A stretch of DNA of 34,172 nucleotides from Streptomyces sp. SID12488. Its GTDB lineage: Bacteria > Actinomycetota > Actinomycetes > Streptomycetales > Streptomycetaceae. A model generated the notes under the pieces. The model was not told the DNA's origin and did not search any database. It was given only the letters and a program-made list of their open reading frames with translations. The stretch spans positions 1-34,172 of the forward strand of contig NZ_JAAGLT010000053.1 in NCBI RefSeq assembly GCF_010548275.1, written 5' to 3'. A program made the translations under genes and the position numbers. This document shows positions 22,694 to 30,816 of this stretch, piece after piece; the first letter of the stretch is position 1, and each line of letters opens with the position of its first letter.

Positions 22694-22729
22694 CCGCCCG
22701 CCTTGGTCGAGGAGCGACCTGGCGGGCGG
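22694..22729. terminator. Hairpin between YdeI-like and YceI genes (first)
   Basis: CCGCCCGCC/GGCGGGCGG (9 bp) with an inner GGTCG/CGACC stem and AGGAG loop, 26 bases past the YdeI-type stop. Confidence 0.75.
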
Positions 22730-22736
22730 TTCGTCT

Positions 22737-22774
22737 CCGCTCCGCGGGTGCCGGCGTCGCGGCACCCGGAGCGG
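22737..22774. terminator. Hairpin between YdeI-like and YceI genes (second)
   Basis: CCGCTCC/GGAGCGG (7 bp) with an inner GGGTGCCG/CGGCACCC (8 bp), separated by a two-base bulge. It lies 11 bases past the YceI stop on the minus strand. Confidence 0.65.
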
Positions 22775-22785
22775 CACGCGTCGTG

Positions 22786-23403
22786 TCACGCGTTCCGGAT
22801 GGCCGAGATGTCGAAGTTCAGCTTGATCTTGTCGGAGACCAGCACCCCGCCCGTCTCCAGCGCCGCGTTCCACTTCAGGCCCCAGTCCGAGCGCAGGATC
22901 TCCGCCTTGCCCTCGAAGCCCACGCGCTCGTTGCCGAACGGGTCCTTCGCCGCGCCGTTGAACTCCAGGTCGATGGAGATCGGCCTGGTGGTGCCGAGGA
23001 TCTCCAGGTCGCCGGTGATGCGGTAGTCGGCGCCGCCCAGGGACTCCGCCTTGGTGGAGCGGAACGTCATCGTCGGGAACTCGTCCGTGCGGAAGAAGTC
23101 CGCGCTCTTCAGGTGACCGTCACGGTCGGCGGAGCCCGTCTCGATGCTGTTCATCGTGATGTCGAGGGACGCCGTCGAGTTGGCGGGGTTGGTGCCGTCG
23201 AGGTGCAGGGTGCCCTCGAACTCCTGGAAGCTGCCCTTGACGTTCGTCACCATGGCGTGCCGGGCGACGAAACCGATGGTCGTGTGGGACGGGTCGATCG
23301 TGTAGTCGCCGGTCAGCGCGGCGAGCTCGGGGGCCACCGCGGTAGCCACGGACGAGGTGGCAGTGTCGCTGTCAGCGGTGGTCTTGCGGCCGAAGATGCT
23401 CAT
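22786..23403 (-). CDS. YceI family lipid-binding protein
   Basis: A 205-residue protein with the YceI lipocalin-like barrel from about residue 33: GDYTIDPSHTTIGFVARHAM, VTNVKGSFQEFEGTLHLDG, DGHLKSADFFRTDEFPTMTF, RITGDLEILGTTRPISIDLE. YceI proteins bind isoprenoid-like lipids. There is no signal peptide: the 32-residue N-terminus is Thr/Ala-rich and hydrophilic (MSIFGRKTTADSDTATSSVA), so the protein is probably cytoplasmic. The ATG at 23403 follows AAGGAG by seven bases. Upstream AT-rich DNA holds GTTGAA/TTCAAC-type repeats. Confidence 0.92.
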   Translation of the reverse strand: MSIFGRKTTADSDTATSSVATAVAPELAALTGDYTIDPSHTTIGFVARHAMVTNVKGSFQEFEGTLHLDGTNPANSTASLDITMNSIETGSADRDGHLKSADFFRTDEFPTMTFRSTKAESLGGADYRITGDLEILGTTRPISIDLEFNGAAKDPFGNERVGFEGKAEILRSDWGLKWNAALETGGVLVSDKIKLNFDISAIRNA

Positions 23404-23713
23404 GACGTGACTCCTTGGGGACAGGTTGTTGAATCTTTAATCAGTCCAACGGGATGAACCGTAGCTCTATTCCGTTCAATTTTCAACAGTATCCGTAGAG
23501 TGTTCGCGATGTTGCTTCAAGTGATGTAGTCCCGCGTCCGTAGTCGACTCGCGACTCGACGGCTTTGTGGAACCCCTACAAGGCGCATGCCCCCTGAGCA
23601 GTCGGGTCGCCTGCATGCCGACCCGGTTCTGTTCAGGGGTACCAGGAAAACGCGCCGGAGACTGTACGGAGTCGACGGCCCGGTTTTGGCGCTCGGCTTC
23701 GTAAGGTCGCTAC
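23404..23713. other. Divergent intergenic region of yceI-like gene and accB, AT-rich repeats and large hairpin
   Basis: 310 bases without a gene. The yceI side is unusually AT-rich and carries GTTGAA at 23428-23433 and the adjoining GTTCAAT-TTTCAAC at 23474-23487, which may be repressor half-sites. The accB side holds a 49-base hairpin at 23591-23639. A -10-like element was not certain on either strand. Confidence 0.5.
23591..23639 (+). promoter_or_regulatory. Large interrupted hairpin upstream of accB
   Basis: Three stacked stems: CCCCTGA/TCAGGGG, CAG/CTG, and CGGGTCG/CGACCCG around a CCTGCATGC loop, 17 pairs in all, ending 74 bases before the accB ATG. It may be part of the accB leader, or a terminator against read-through. 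There is no T-run. Confidence 0.55.
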
Positions 23714-25321
23714 ATGACCGTTTTGGATGAGGCGCAGGGTGAGTCCACGGGCGAGCCGACCGGGGAACCGACGGACGCACGCGGGCGCGTGGCCGAGCTG
23801 CACCAGATCCGTGCGCAGGCACTGGCCGGGCCCAGCGAGAAGGCCACCGAGGCGCAGCACGCCAAGGGCAAGCTGACGGCCCGGGAGCGCATCGACCTGC
23901 TCCTCGACCCGGACTCCTTCAACGAGGTCGAGCAGCTGCGCCGACACCGCGCGACCGGCTTCGGCCTGGAGGCCAAGAAGCCGTTCACCGACGGTGTCAT
24001 CACCGGCTGGGGCACGGTGGAGGGCCGGACGGTCTTCGTGTACGCCCATGACTTCCGCATCTTCGGCGGCGCGCTGGGCGAAGCCCATGCCACGAAGATC
24101 CACAAGATCATGGACATGGCCATCGCGGCCGGGGCCCCGCTGGTGTCGCTCAACGACGGCGCCGGCGCCCGCATCCAGGAGGGCGTCTCTGCCCTGGCCG
24201 GGTACGGCGGCATCTTCCAGCGCAACACCAAGGCCTCCGGTGTCATCCCGCAGATCAGCGTGATGCTCGGCCCGTGTGCCGGTGGCGCGGCCTACAGCCC
24301 CGCCCTCACCGACTTCGTCTTCATGGTCCGCGAGACCTCACAGATGTTCATCACCGGCCCGGACGTCGTCAAGGCGGTCACCGGTGAGGAGATCACCCAG
24401 AACGGCCTCGGCGGCGCCGACGTGCACGCCGAGACCAGCGGTGTGGCGCACTTCGCGTACGACGACGAGGAGACCTGCATCGCCGAGGTGCGCTACCTCC
24501 TCGCGATGCTCCCGCAGAACAACCGCGAGAACCCGCCGCGCGTCGATTCCGAGGACCCCGCCGACCGGCGTGGCGACATCCTGCTGGACCTCGTCCCGGC
24601 CGACGGCAACCGGCCGTACGACATGACCAAGGTCATCGAGGAGCTCGTCGACGACGGCGACTACCTTGAGATCCACGAGCGTTGGGCCCGCAACATCATC
24701 TGCGCGCTCGGCCGGCTCGGCGGCCAGGTCGTCGGCATCGTCGCCAACCAGCCGCAGAGCCTCGCCGGGGTCCTGGACATCGAGGCATCGGAAAAAGCTG
24801 CGCGCTTTGTCCAGATGTGTGACGCTTTTAACATCCCGATCGTCACGCTGCTGGATGTCCCCGGCTTCCTGCCGGGCGTCGACCAGGAGCACGGCGGAAT
24901 CATCCGGCACGGCGCGAAGCTGCTCTACGCCTACTGCAACGCGACCGTTCCGAGGATCTCGCTGATCCTGCGCAAGGCGTACGGAGGCGCGTACATCGTC
25001 ATGGACAGCCAGTCCATCGGCGCCGACCTCACCTACGCCTGGCCGACGAACGAGATCGCCGTGATGGGCGCCGAAGGTGCCGCCAACGTCATCTTCCGGC
25101 GCCAGATCGCGGACGCAGAGGACTCCGAGGCGATGAGGGCTCGGATGGTCAAGGAGTACAAGTCCGAGCTGATGCACCCCTACTACGCCGCCGAGCGCGG
25201 TCTGGTCGACGACGTCATCGATCCGGCCGAGACCCGCTCGGTGCTCATCAGGTCGCTCGCGATGCTGCAGACCAAGCACGCCGACCTGCCCTCGCGAAAG
25301 CACGGCAACCCCCCTCAGTGA
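23714..25321 (+). CDS. accB: Acyl-CoA carboxylase beta (carboxyltransferase) subunit
   Basis: A 535-residue biotin-dependent carboxyltransferase, transferring CO2 to acetyl- or propionyl-CoA to give malonyl- or methylmalonyl-CoA. N-domain: KGKLTARERIDLLLDPDSF, VFVYAHDFRIFGGALGEAHA, LNDGAGARIQEGV and the oxyanion GPCAGGAAYSPALTD. C-domain: VPGFLPGVDQEHGGIIRHGA and RKAYGGAYIVMDSQSIGAD. The Ile in GGAYIVM (residue 428) is the position that distinguishes AccB-type (Ile, acetyl plus propionyl) from PccB-type (Asp, propionyl only). The ATG at 23714 follows AAGG. The epsilon subunit gene follows 70 bases later. A 50-base stretch near 24786-24840 has unusually AT-rich codons. Confidence 0.95.
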   Translation: MTVLDEAQGESTGEPTGEPTDARGRVAELHQIRAQALAGPSEKATEAQHAKGKLTARERIDLLLDPDSFNEVEQLRRHRATGFGLEAKKPFTDGVITGWGTVEGRTVFVYAHDFRIFGGALGEAHATKIHKIMDMAIAAGAPLVSLNDGAGARIQEGVSALAGYGGIFQRNTKASGVIPQISVMLGPCAGGAAYSPALTDFVFMVRETSQMFITGPDVVKAVTGEEITQNGLGGADVHAETSGVAHFAYDDEETCIAEVRYLLAMLPQNNRENPPRVDSEDPADRRGDILLDLVPADGNRPYDMTKVIEELVDDGDYLEIHERWARNIICALGRLGGQVVGIVANQPQSLAGVLDIEASEKAARFVQMCDAFNIPIVTLLDVPGFLPGVDQEHGGIIRHGAKLLYAYCNATVPRISLILRKAYGGAYIVMDSQSIGADLTYAWPTNEIAVMGAEGAANVIFRRQIADAEDSEAMRARMVKEYKSELMHPYYAAERGLVDDVIDPAETRSVLIRSLAMLQTKHADLPSRKHGNPPQ

Positions 25322-25391
25322 TCCCCCCTGGTAACCCAGCGGATCCTTCGCGGTACATCCGCGGAAACCTCTCTCACGGAGACTGTGACCT

Positions 25392-25577
25392 ATGAGTACC
25401 TCTGACATTCGCGTCGAGAAGGGCCACGCCGGGCCCGAGGAAGTCGCCGCCATCACGGCGATCCTGCTGGCCCGTGCGGCTGCCGTGCCGGCGGCTCCGG
25501 CCCATCGCCGCCCGAAGGCGGGCTGGCGTCGCCTGGAGCGTGAAGGTGGCTTCCGGGCCCCGCACAGCTGGCACTGA
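25392..25577 (+). CDS. accE: Acyl-CoA carboxylase epsilon subunit
   Basis: A 61-residue protein: MSTSDIRVEKGHAGPEEVAA, ITAILLARAAAVPAAPAHRR, and the C-terminal GWRRLEREGGFRAPHSW. Epsilon subunits occur next to accB/pccB in actinobacteria, stabilise the carboxylase complex and raise its activity. The ATG at 25392 follows CGGAG by nine bases and the gene is directly downstream of accB. Confidence 0.93.
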   Translation: MSTSDIRVEKGHAGPEEVAAITAILLARAAAVPAAPAHRRPKAGWRRLEREGGFRAPHSWH

Positions 25578-25596
25578 GCCTGGCTTTTGAAGTTGT

Positions 25597-25637
25597 GAAA
25601 GGGACCCCCTTCCGCAGTGCGGGAGGGGGTCCCTTTC
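25597..25637 (+). terminator. Strong terminator after accE
   Basis: A 19-bp continuous stem with one G-T pair (25597-25615 with 25619-25637) and loop AGT. The outer arms are GAAAGGGACCCCC and its complement; 19 bases after the stop codon. Confidence 0.92.
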
Positions 25638-25666
25638 GTGTGTGCGTCGGCTGCGGGCCCGTGGGG

Positions 25667-25739
25667 GCTTGTCGCGCAGTTCCCCGCGCCCCTGAAGAGC
25701 GGGGGCGCTTTTAGGGGCGCGGGGAACTGCGCGACAAGC
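25667..25739. repeat. Streptomyces-type long inverted repeat
   Basis: Perfect 27-base inverted arms (25667-25693 and 25713-25739) flank a 19-base spacer. The arm begins GCTTGTCGCGCAGTTCCCCG. The sequence GTCGCGCAGTTCCCCGCGCC is a very common element between Streptomyces genes. Confidence 0.88.
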
Positions 25740-25788
25740 TACTGGGCTGCCGCAGACGGCGTACAACCGTCCGTGGCAGCCCAGTAGC
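25738..25788 (-). terminator. Terminator after cvn2
   Basis: Perfect 14-base arms (25738-25751 and 25775-25788) with an inner ACGG/CCGT pair. It starts 17 bases past the CvnD stop on the minus strand and overlaps the end of the long inverted repeat by two bases. Confidence 0.85.
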
Positions 25789-25804
25789 CGCAAGAACCGC
25801 CTAC

Positions 25805-26386
25805 TTACCGCAGGCGCGCCATCAACGCGTGCTCCACGAGAGTGATCAGCGCACTCTTCGCGTCGGCACGATGACGGGCGTCCGTGGTGATGATCGGAGT
25901 GTCGGGGCCGATCTGGAGCGCCTCCCGCACCTCGTCCGGGTTGTACGGCTGACTGCCGTCGAACCCGTTCAGCGCGATCACGAACGGCAGGCCGCTGTTC
26001 TCGAAGTAGTCGACCGCCGGGAAGCAGTCCGCGAGGCGCCGAGTGTCCACGAGGACGATCGCACCGATCGCGCCGCGCACCAGGTCGTCCCACATGAACC
26101 AGAAGCGGTCCTGGCCGGGCGTACCGAAGAGGTACAGGATCAGGTCCTGGTCCAGGGTGATGCGGCCGAAGTCCATGGCGACGGTCGTCGTCGTCTTGTC
26201 CCCGGTGTGCGTCAGGTCGTCGATGCCCGCGGACGCGGACGTCATGACGGCCTCGGTACGCAGCGGATTGATCTCCGAGACGGCCCCGACGAACGTGGTC
26301 TTGCCCACGCCGAAGCCGCCCGCCACCACGATTTTCGCGGACGTGGTGGAGCGGGAAGGCCCTCCGCTAGAGCTTGCGAAGTCCAC
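25805..26386 (-). CDS. cvnD2: Conservon GTP-binding protein CvnD (second set)
   Basis: A 193-residue Ras/MglA-like small GTPase: P-loop GGFGVGKTTF near residue 24, switch II FGTPGQDRFWF, and the NKxD-equivalent ALNGFDG. Both the Asp of the DxxG box and the Lys of NKxD are absent, as in other conservon GTPases. Last gene of the cvn2 operon. It starts at a GTG inside the end of cvnC2 (20 bases overlap) with GAAAGG upstream. By family precedent it works with the CvnA sensor and the CvnB/CvnC partners at the membrane. It is about 95% identical to the cvn1 copy by eye. Confidence 0.93.
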   Translation of the reverse strand: MDFASSSGGPSRSTTSAKIVVAGGFGVGKTTFVGAVSEINPLRTEAVMTSASAGIDDLTHTGDKTTTTVAMDFGRITLDQDLILYLFGTPGQDRFWFMWDDLVRGAIGAIVLVDTRRLADCFPAVDYFENSGLPFVIALNGFDGSQPYNPDEVREALQIGPDTPIITTDARHRADAKSALITLVEHALMARLR

Positions 26387-26954
26387 TGAGCACCCTTTCG
26401 AGCAAAGTCACGGCTGGCTGCCCGCCGGCGCTCTCGTCGCCGCCGGGCTGATGAATGGCGACCAGGCCTGCCTCCGCCAAGTCGGCGACGAGGATCCTGG
26501 CCACGCCGAGGGGGATGGTCAGCAACGCCGAGATTTCGGCCACCGACTTGATCTCTCGGCAGAGGTTGCAGATGCGCTGATGCTCGGGCAACTGGCCCTG
26601 CATCTGGTGCGGCTGCGCAGTGGTGTGCACCAGCGCCTCGATGGCGAGCTGGTAACGCGGGCGCGTCCGGCCGCCGGTCATGGCGTAAGGACGCACCAGG
26701 GGATTGCTCGCGCCCCCGGCGGGCGACGGCTCCGGAGAGCGGCGCTGCGGCTGCACGGGCTGGATGCGCGGCGCCGCCGGCTGGTCGTACGGCGACGGCC
26801 CGGGACCCTGCGGGTTGTGAGGCGCGTACGGCGGCTGCCGACGGTGGCTCGGTGCGGAGGGGAAGTTGTACCGGTTCTGGTCACCCTGACCCTGACCCTG
26901 GCCAGGGCCGTACGACCAATTGCCCGAGGGCGAACCGCCTGGGGGTGTTGCCAC
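26367..26954 (-). CDS. cvnC2: Conservon DUF742 protein CvnC (second set)
   Basis: A 195-residue DUF742 protein. The first 85 residues are Pro/Gln/Gly-rich and disordered (GPGQGQGQGDQNRYNF). The conserved domain begins LVRPYAMTGGRTRPRYQLAI, has ICNLCRE with two cysteines, and ends in a winged-helix-like segment (SVAEISALLTIPLGVARILV). The GTG at 26954 is chosen for GGAGGAG six bases upstream; an ATG 13 codons earlier lacks a site. It lies between cvnB2 (96-base gap) and cvnD2 (overlap). Its N-terminal extension is much longer than that of the cvn1 copy. Confidence 0.92.
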   Translation of the reverse strand: MATPPGGSPSGNWSYGPGQGQGQGDQNRYNFPSAPSHRRQPPYAPHNPQGPGPSPYDQPAAPRIQPVQPQRRSPEPSPAGGASNPLVRPYAMTGGRTRPRYQLAIEALVHTTAQPHQMQGQLPEHQRICNLCREIKSVAEISALLTIPLGVARILVADLAEAGLVAIHQPGGDESAGGQPAVTLLERVLSGLRKL

Positions 26955-27050
26955 TTTCTTCTCCTCCTCCGACTGCGCCGGGCACCGCATCACTGTGGCG
27001 CCGCGTCCGAAACCTACCGCCCCGGGACGCCAAAACGCACCGTCTGACTG

Positions 27051-27473
27051 TTAGTTGAGAATGCTCCCTTGGAGCTCCGCACGCAGATCGGGTGTCAGGA
27101 CCGAACCCGCACGGTCGACCAGAAGCGCCATCTCGTACCCAATGAGACCGATATCGGCCTCCGGATGTGCGAGCACCGCGAGGGAGGAACCGTCGGAAAC
27201 GGACATGAGGAAAAGGAAACCCCGCTCCATCTCCACGACTGTCTGATTCACGCTCCCACCCTCGAAAATGCGCGAGGCACCCGCGGTGAGGGAGGTCAGA
27301 CCGGAGGCGACAGCGGCGAGCTGGTCCGCACGGTCTCGCGGAAAGCCTTCGGACATCGCCAGAAGGAGTCCGTCGGCGGAGACCACCACTGTGTGCGACA
27401 CCCCGGGGGTGTTGTCCACGAAGTTGGTGATCAACCAGTTCAGGTTCTGCGCCGCCTGGCTCATCGGACTCAC
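27051..27473 (-). CDS. cvnB2: Conservon Roadblock/LC7 protein CvnB (second set)
   Basis: A 140-residue Roadblock/LC7 protein: MSQAAQNLNWLITNFVDNTP, HTVVVSADGLLLAMSEGFPR, GGSVNQTVVEMERGFLFLMS. These are small partners that control GTPase activity or assembly. The GTG at 27473 is chosen: it follows the AGGAG in the last codons of cvnA2 by seven bases, leaves one base after the cvnA2 stop, and gives the same length as CvnB1. The ATG three codons later is the alternative. Translation is coupled to cvnA2. Confidence 0.93.
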   Translation of the reverse strand: MSPMSQAAQNLNWLITNFVDNTPGVSHTVVVSADGLLLAMSEGFPRDRADQLAAVASGLTSLTAGASRIFEGGSVNQTVVEMERGFLFLMSVSDGSSLAVLAHPEADIGLIGYEMALLVDRAGSVLTPDLRAELQGSILN

Positions 27474-27474
27474 A

Positions 27475-30400
27475 CTAACGCTCCTGGTTGTAGGTGCTGT
27501 CAGGCCCACCGTGATGGTTCCTGGTGGCCTGGCCGTTCGTCTCACTGCCTGCGGTGCGTCCCCTTTGGACGCCCCGGCGCAGGTTGCTCAACCTGCCCCG
27601 GATGTCCTCGGGGGCTCGGGAGACCGACGGGCCGCCCTGGAGAGTCGCTTCCGCGGCACCCTCGATCAGGTTGGCCTTCGGTACCCGGCGCGGCAGGCCG
27701 GAGGAGGTCACCCCGCCCGCCTTGGGCTTGCGGAGCTGTGCGGCCTGCTGCCAGCGCTCGTCGTTGGCCGAGCGCCAGTCGTCGGGACCCGTTCCGTTCC
27801 CGTTCGCGTTGCCGTTCGGCTCCGCGGGGACAGGGACGGGTACGGGGGCGGGAGCCGGTGTCTCCTGGCCCACGTGCTGCCGGGAGATGCCGTTGCCAGT
27901 GCCGTTGCTGCTGCCGCTCGTGGTGGATCCACGGCGGGGGAGCCCCGCATCGGTCAGCGCGTGGGCGGCGGAGGGCGCCGGTCCCGGACGCTCGAAGCCT
28001 ACGTGATTTCGCTCACTCACGTCAGCGGCCTGCGCGGATTCCGTTTCCGGAGCGTACTCGGAGCTGTGCCCGTTCTGGTAACCGTCCGGCTGCGGCCAGT
28101 CGTCCTGGTACCGCCGCTCCTCGAAGGCCGAGAAGCTCTCCGGGGCGGAGGCGTGGGCCGGGGCGGGCTCTTCCTGGACGGGCTCCCCGTACGCGGGCTC
28201 CGGGTAGCCGCCGTTCGTCGACGGGTACTCGCTGCCGGCCGACGTGAAGTCGTCCGTCTGCTGGAAGCCGTTGCTCCCGTTCCCGTTCCCGTTGAAGTAC
28301 GGCTCCTCGTACGACGGCTGCTGCCGCTCCTCGTACGCGGTCTGCTGGTCGTAGCCCGCGAAGGGCTCCTCCAGGGCCGGCGGCAGGCCGTTCGGCGCGC
28401 TGAAGTCGTCGCCGTACGCGGGGACCTCGTTGGCCTCCTGCGGGCCCGACTCGGGGTGCGCCTGGGCCTCGAGCTGCGCCTTGCGCTCCTCACGCATCAG
28501 GGAGCGGCCCACCGGGTCCAGCTCGCGGATGTCGTCAGGTACCTCGGTGTAGCGGCTGTCGTCGAAGCCGAGCTCGGCCGCCGTACGCATCGGCTGCATC
28601 TGGGCGGACTGGAAGTTCTCGCCGACGTACTGCTGTTGCTGCTGCTCGGGGATGATCTGCGAGACGGTGAACTCGTCGCGCTGCATCTGCTGCTCGCCAC
28701 CGCCACCGTGGGTGATGGCGTCCGGGAGCATGACCAGCGAGGTCGTACCGGCCTGCTCGCCCGAGGGGCGGAGCTGGACGCGGATGCCGTGCCGGTCGGA
28801 CAGCCGGCCGACCACGAACAGGCCCATGCGCTGGGAGATCGCGGCGTCCACGGTCGGCGGGTTGGCCAGCTTGTGGTTGATGTCCGCGAAGTCCTCGGCG
28901 GTGAGGCCGATGCCCTTGTCGTGGATCTCGACCATGATGCGGCCGTCGGGGAGACGGGTCGCGGTGACGCGGACCTTGGTCTGCGGGGAGGAGAACGTGG
29001 TGGCGTTCTCCAGCAGCTCGGCGAGCAGGTGCACGAGGTCGGTGACCGCGCGGCCGTGGATCTCGGCCTCCGGTACGCCCGACAGCTCGACGCGCTCGTA
29101 CTGCTCCACCTCGGAGGAGGCGGCGCGCAGGACGTCGACCAGCGGGACCGGCTGGTCCCAGCGGCGGCCCGGCTCCTCGCCGGCGAGGACGAGGAGGTTC
29201 TCGCCGTTGCGGCGCATACGGGTCGCGAGGTGGTCCAGGCGGAAGAGGTTCTCCAGCTGGTCCGGATCGGCCTCGTTGTTCTCCAGCTCGGTGATCAGGG
29301 TCAGCTGGCCCTCGATCAGGGACTGGTTGCGGCGCGACAGGTTGGTGAAGATCGCGTTGATGTTGCCTCGGAGCATGGCCTGCTCGGCGGCCAGCCGGAC
29401 CGCCTCGCGGTGGACCTGGTCGAAGGCGCGGGCGACCTCGCCGATCTCGTCCGTGGTGTTGATGGGGATGGCGGCGACACGGGTGTCGACGCGTCCGGGG
29501 TCGGTGCGCGAGAGCTGGTCGACCAGCATCGGCAGGCGCTGCTCGGCGATGCCGAAGGCGGCGTTGCGCAGCTGGCGCATCGCGCGGCTCATCTGGCGGG
29601 CCACCATGCCGGCCAGGATGAAGGCGAGCAGCAGGGCGACCACGACGGCCGCACCCACGATGATCGCGTCGCGCTTGGCCTCGTCGGAGATGTTGGACGC
29701 CTCGATGACCGCGCCCTTGGAGAGGTCCGACTCCAGCTTCAGGTACGCGTTGTACTTCAGCGTGTTGACCGCCCACCAGTTCTGGCGGGTGATGCCTTTC
29801 GCCGCGAGGGCGGCGCGGTCGCTGTCATCGGTCGAGGGGAGCGCGGCGATCGCTGCGATCATCCGGGCGGGGTCGGCCGGCGGCGGGACATAGGTCTGGC
29901 CCTTGGCCGCGGCGGCCTGGGCGGCCTGCTCGGCCATCGCCTTGCCGTCGGCCGTGACCTGGGCCGACGCGTCCTGGAGCTTCTTGGCGTCCTGCTCGGT
30001 ACCGCCCGCGATGTACTCCGCGATGGCGATCCGCTCCAGGTACGCGTACGAGGAGAGGGCGATGCGCTGGAGCTGGAAGCTGCCCTGGTCGGGGCCGGGG
30101 TTGGTCAGCAGGTGCATGCCGATGGCACGCTCCAGCGACACGGAGGCCTTGGTGAGCGAGATGGCGTACACGGTCCGGCCGTAGCTGGTGACGTTGCCCG
30201 TGCCCAGGCCCAGCTCGTTGGAGAACTCCATCAGGGTGTGCGTGATCGCGGTGTAGCTCTCCTCGGACTCCACGCCCTTGCGCTTCGAGGTGTACGCGGC
30301 TGCGCGGACCGCCGCCAGTTGCGGCTCGACCTCGCGGAACAGCTTCAGCCGACGCTCGATGCTCGGCTTGTCCGGGATGTTCTGCGCGGCGACGTCGAAG

Positions 30401-30816
30401 GCGTCGGCGGCCTTGTCCGTGGCGGCGCGGGCCTTCACGACCGTCGGATCGTCCTCGCCGTTCCCCTTGAGCAGGGGCTCGGCGGTGATGTCGCGTTCCT
30501 GGAAGAGGGCGTCGCCGTAGACCAGGGCGGCCTGCACGAGGCGCGCGGTCTGCTCCGCGTCCTCGGCCCCCTGCCAGGTGTCGATCGAGCTCTTGACCTG
30601 GAAGCCGCCCATGATGAGGCCGACCACCACGGGTATGAGCAGGATCGCGTTCAGCCTGGTCGGCACGCGCCAGTTGCGCGGGGAGAAACGGCTGCCGCTC
30701 GGAGCCGGTGGCGCCATCGGCTCAGTGCCGGGCAGGGGGCCGGACGCCACTCCGCGCGGCGGCGGGGTGAAGTTGCCCCGTGCCGACGGCTCGGGACCGT
30801 TCTTGCTTCGCCTCAC
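27475..30816 (-). CDS. cvnA2: Conservon sensor kinase CvnA with nitrate/nitrite-type sensor domain (second set)
   Basis: About 1113 residues. A disordered N-terminus precedes TM1 (around 55-75, AILLIPVVVGLIMGG). The long extracytoplasmic NIT-like helical sensor domain (about 85-380, FQERDITAEPLLKGNGEDD) follows, then TM2 (about 385-410, VVVALLLAFILAGMVA), HAMP, a helical linker with RLDHLATRMRRN (candidate phospho-His about 528), and HATPase: ELLENATTFSSP, VEIHDKGIGL, RMGLFVVGRLSDRHGI. The last 400 residues are low complexity with NG/PQ runs, ending in GLPRRVPKANL and SRAPEDIRGRLSNLRRG. The GTG at 30816 follows GAGAGG; ATG 30894 and 30930 are in frame. First gene of cvn2. Confidence 0.9.
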   Translation of the reverse strand: MRRSKNGPEPSARGNFTPPPRGVASGPLPGTEPMAPPAPSGSRFSPRNWRVPTRLNAILLIPVVVGLIMGGFQVKSSIDTWQGAEDAEQTARLVQAALVYGDALFQERDITAEPLLKGNGEDDPTVVKARAATDKAADAFDVAAQNIPDKPSIERRLKLFREVEPQLAAVRAAAYTSKRKGVESEESYTAITHTLMEFSNELGLGTGNVTSYGRTVYAISLTKASVSLERAIGMHLLTNPGPDQGSFQLQRIALSSYAYLERIAIAEYIAGGTEQDAKKLQDASAQVTADGKAMAEQAAQAAAAKGQTYVPPPADPARMIAAIAALPSTDDSDRAALAAKGITRQNWWAVNTLKYNAYLKLESDLSKGAVIEASNISDEAKRDAIIVGAAVVVALLLAFILAGMVARQMSRAMRQLRNAAFGIAEQRLPMLVDQLSRTDPGRVDTRVAAIPINTTDEIGEVARAFDQVHREAVRLAAEQAMLRGNINAIFTNLSRRNQSLIEGQLTLITELENNEADPDQLENLFRLDHLATRMRRNGENLLVLAGEEPGRRWDQPVPLVDVLRAASSEVEQYERVELSGVPEAEIHGRAVTDLVHLLAELLENATTFSSPQTKVRVTATRLPDGRIMVEIHDKGIGLTAEDFADINHKLANPPTVDAAISQRMGLFVVGRLSDRHGIRVQLRPSGEQAGTTSLVMLPDAITHGGGGEQQMQRDEFTVSQIIPEQQQQQYVGENFQSAQMQPMRTAAELGFDDSRYTEVPDDIRELDPVGRSLMREERKAQLEAQAHPESGPQEANEVPAYGDDFSAPNGLPPALEEPFAGYDQQTAYEERQQPSYEEPYFNGNGNGSNGFQQTDDFTSAGSEYPSTNGGYPEPAYGEPVQEEPAPAHASAPESFSAFEERRYQDDWPQPDGYQNGHSSEYAPETESAQAADVSERNHVGFERPGPAPSAAHALTDAGLPRRGSTTSGSSNGTGNGISRQHVGQETPAPAPVPVPVPAEPNGNANGNGTGPDDWRSANDERWQQAAQLRKPKAGGVTSSGLPRRVPKANLIEGAAEATLQGGPSVSRAPEDIRGRLSNLRRGVQRGRTAGSETNGQATRNHHGGPDSTYNQER

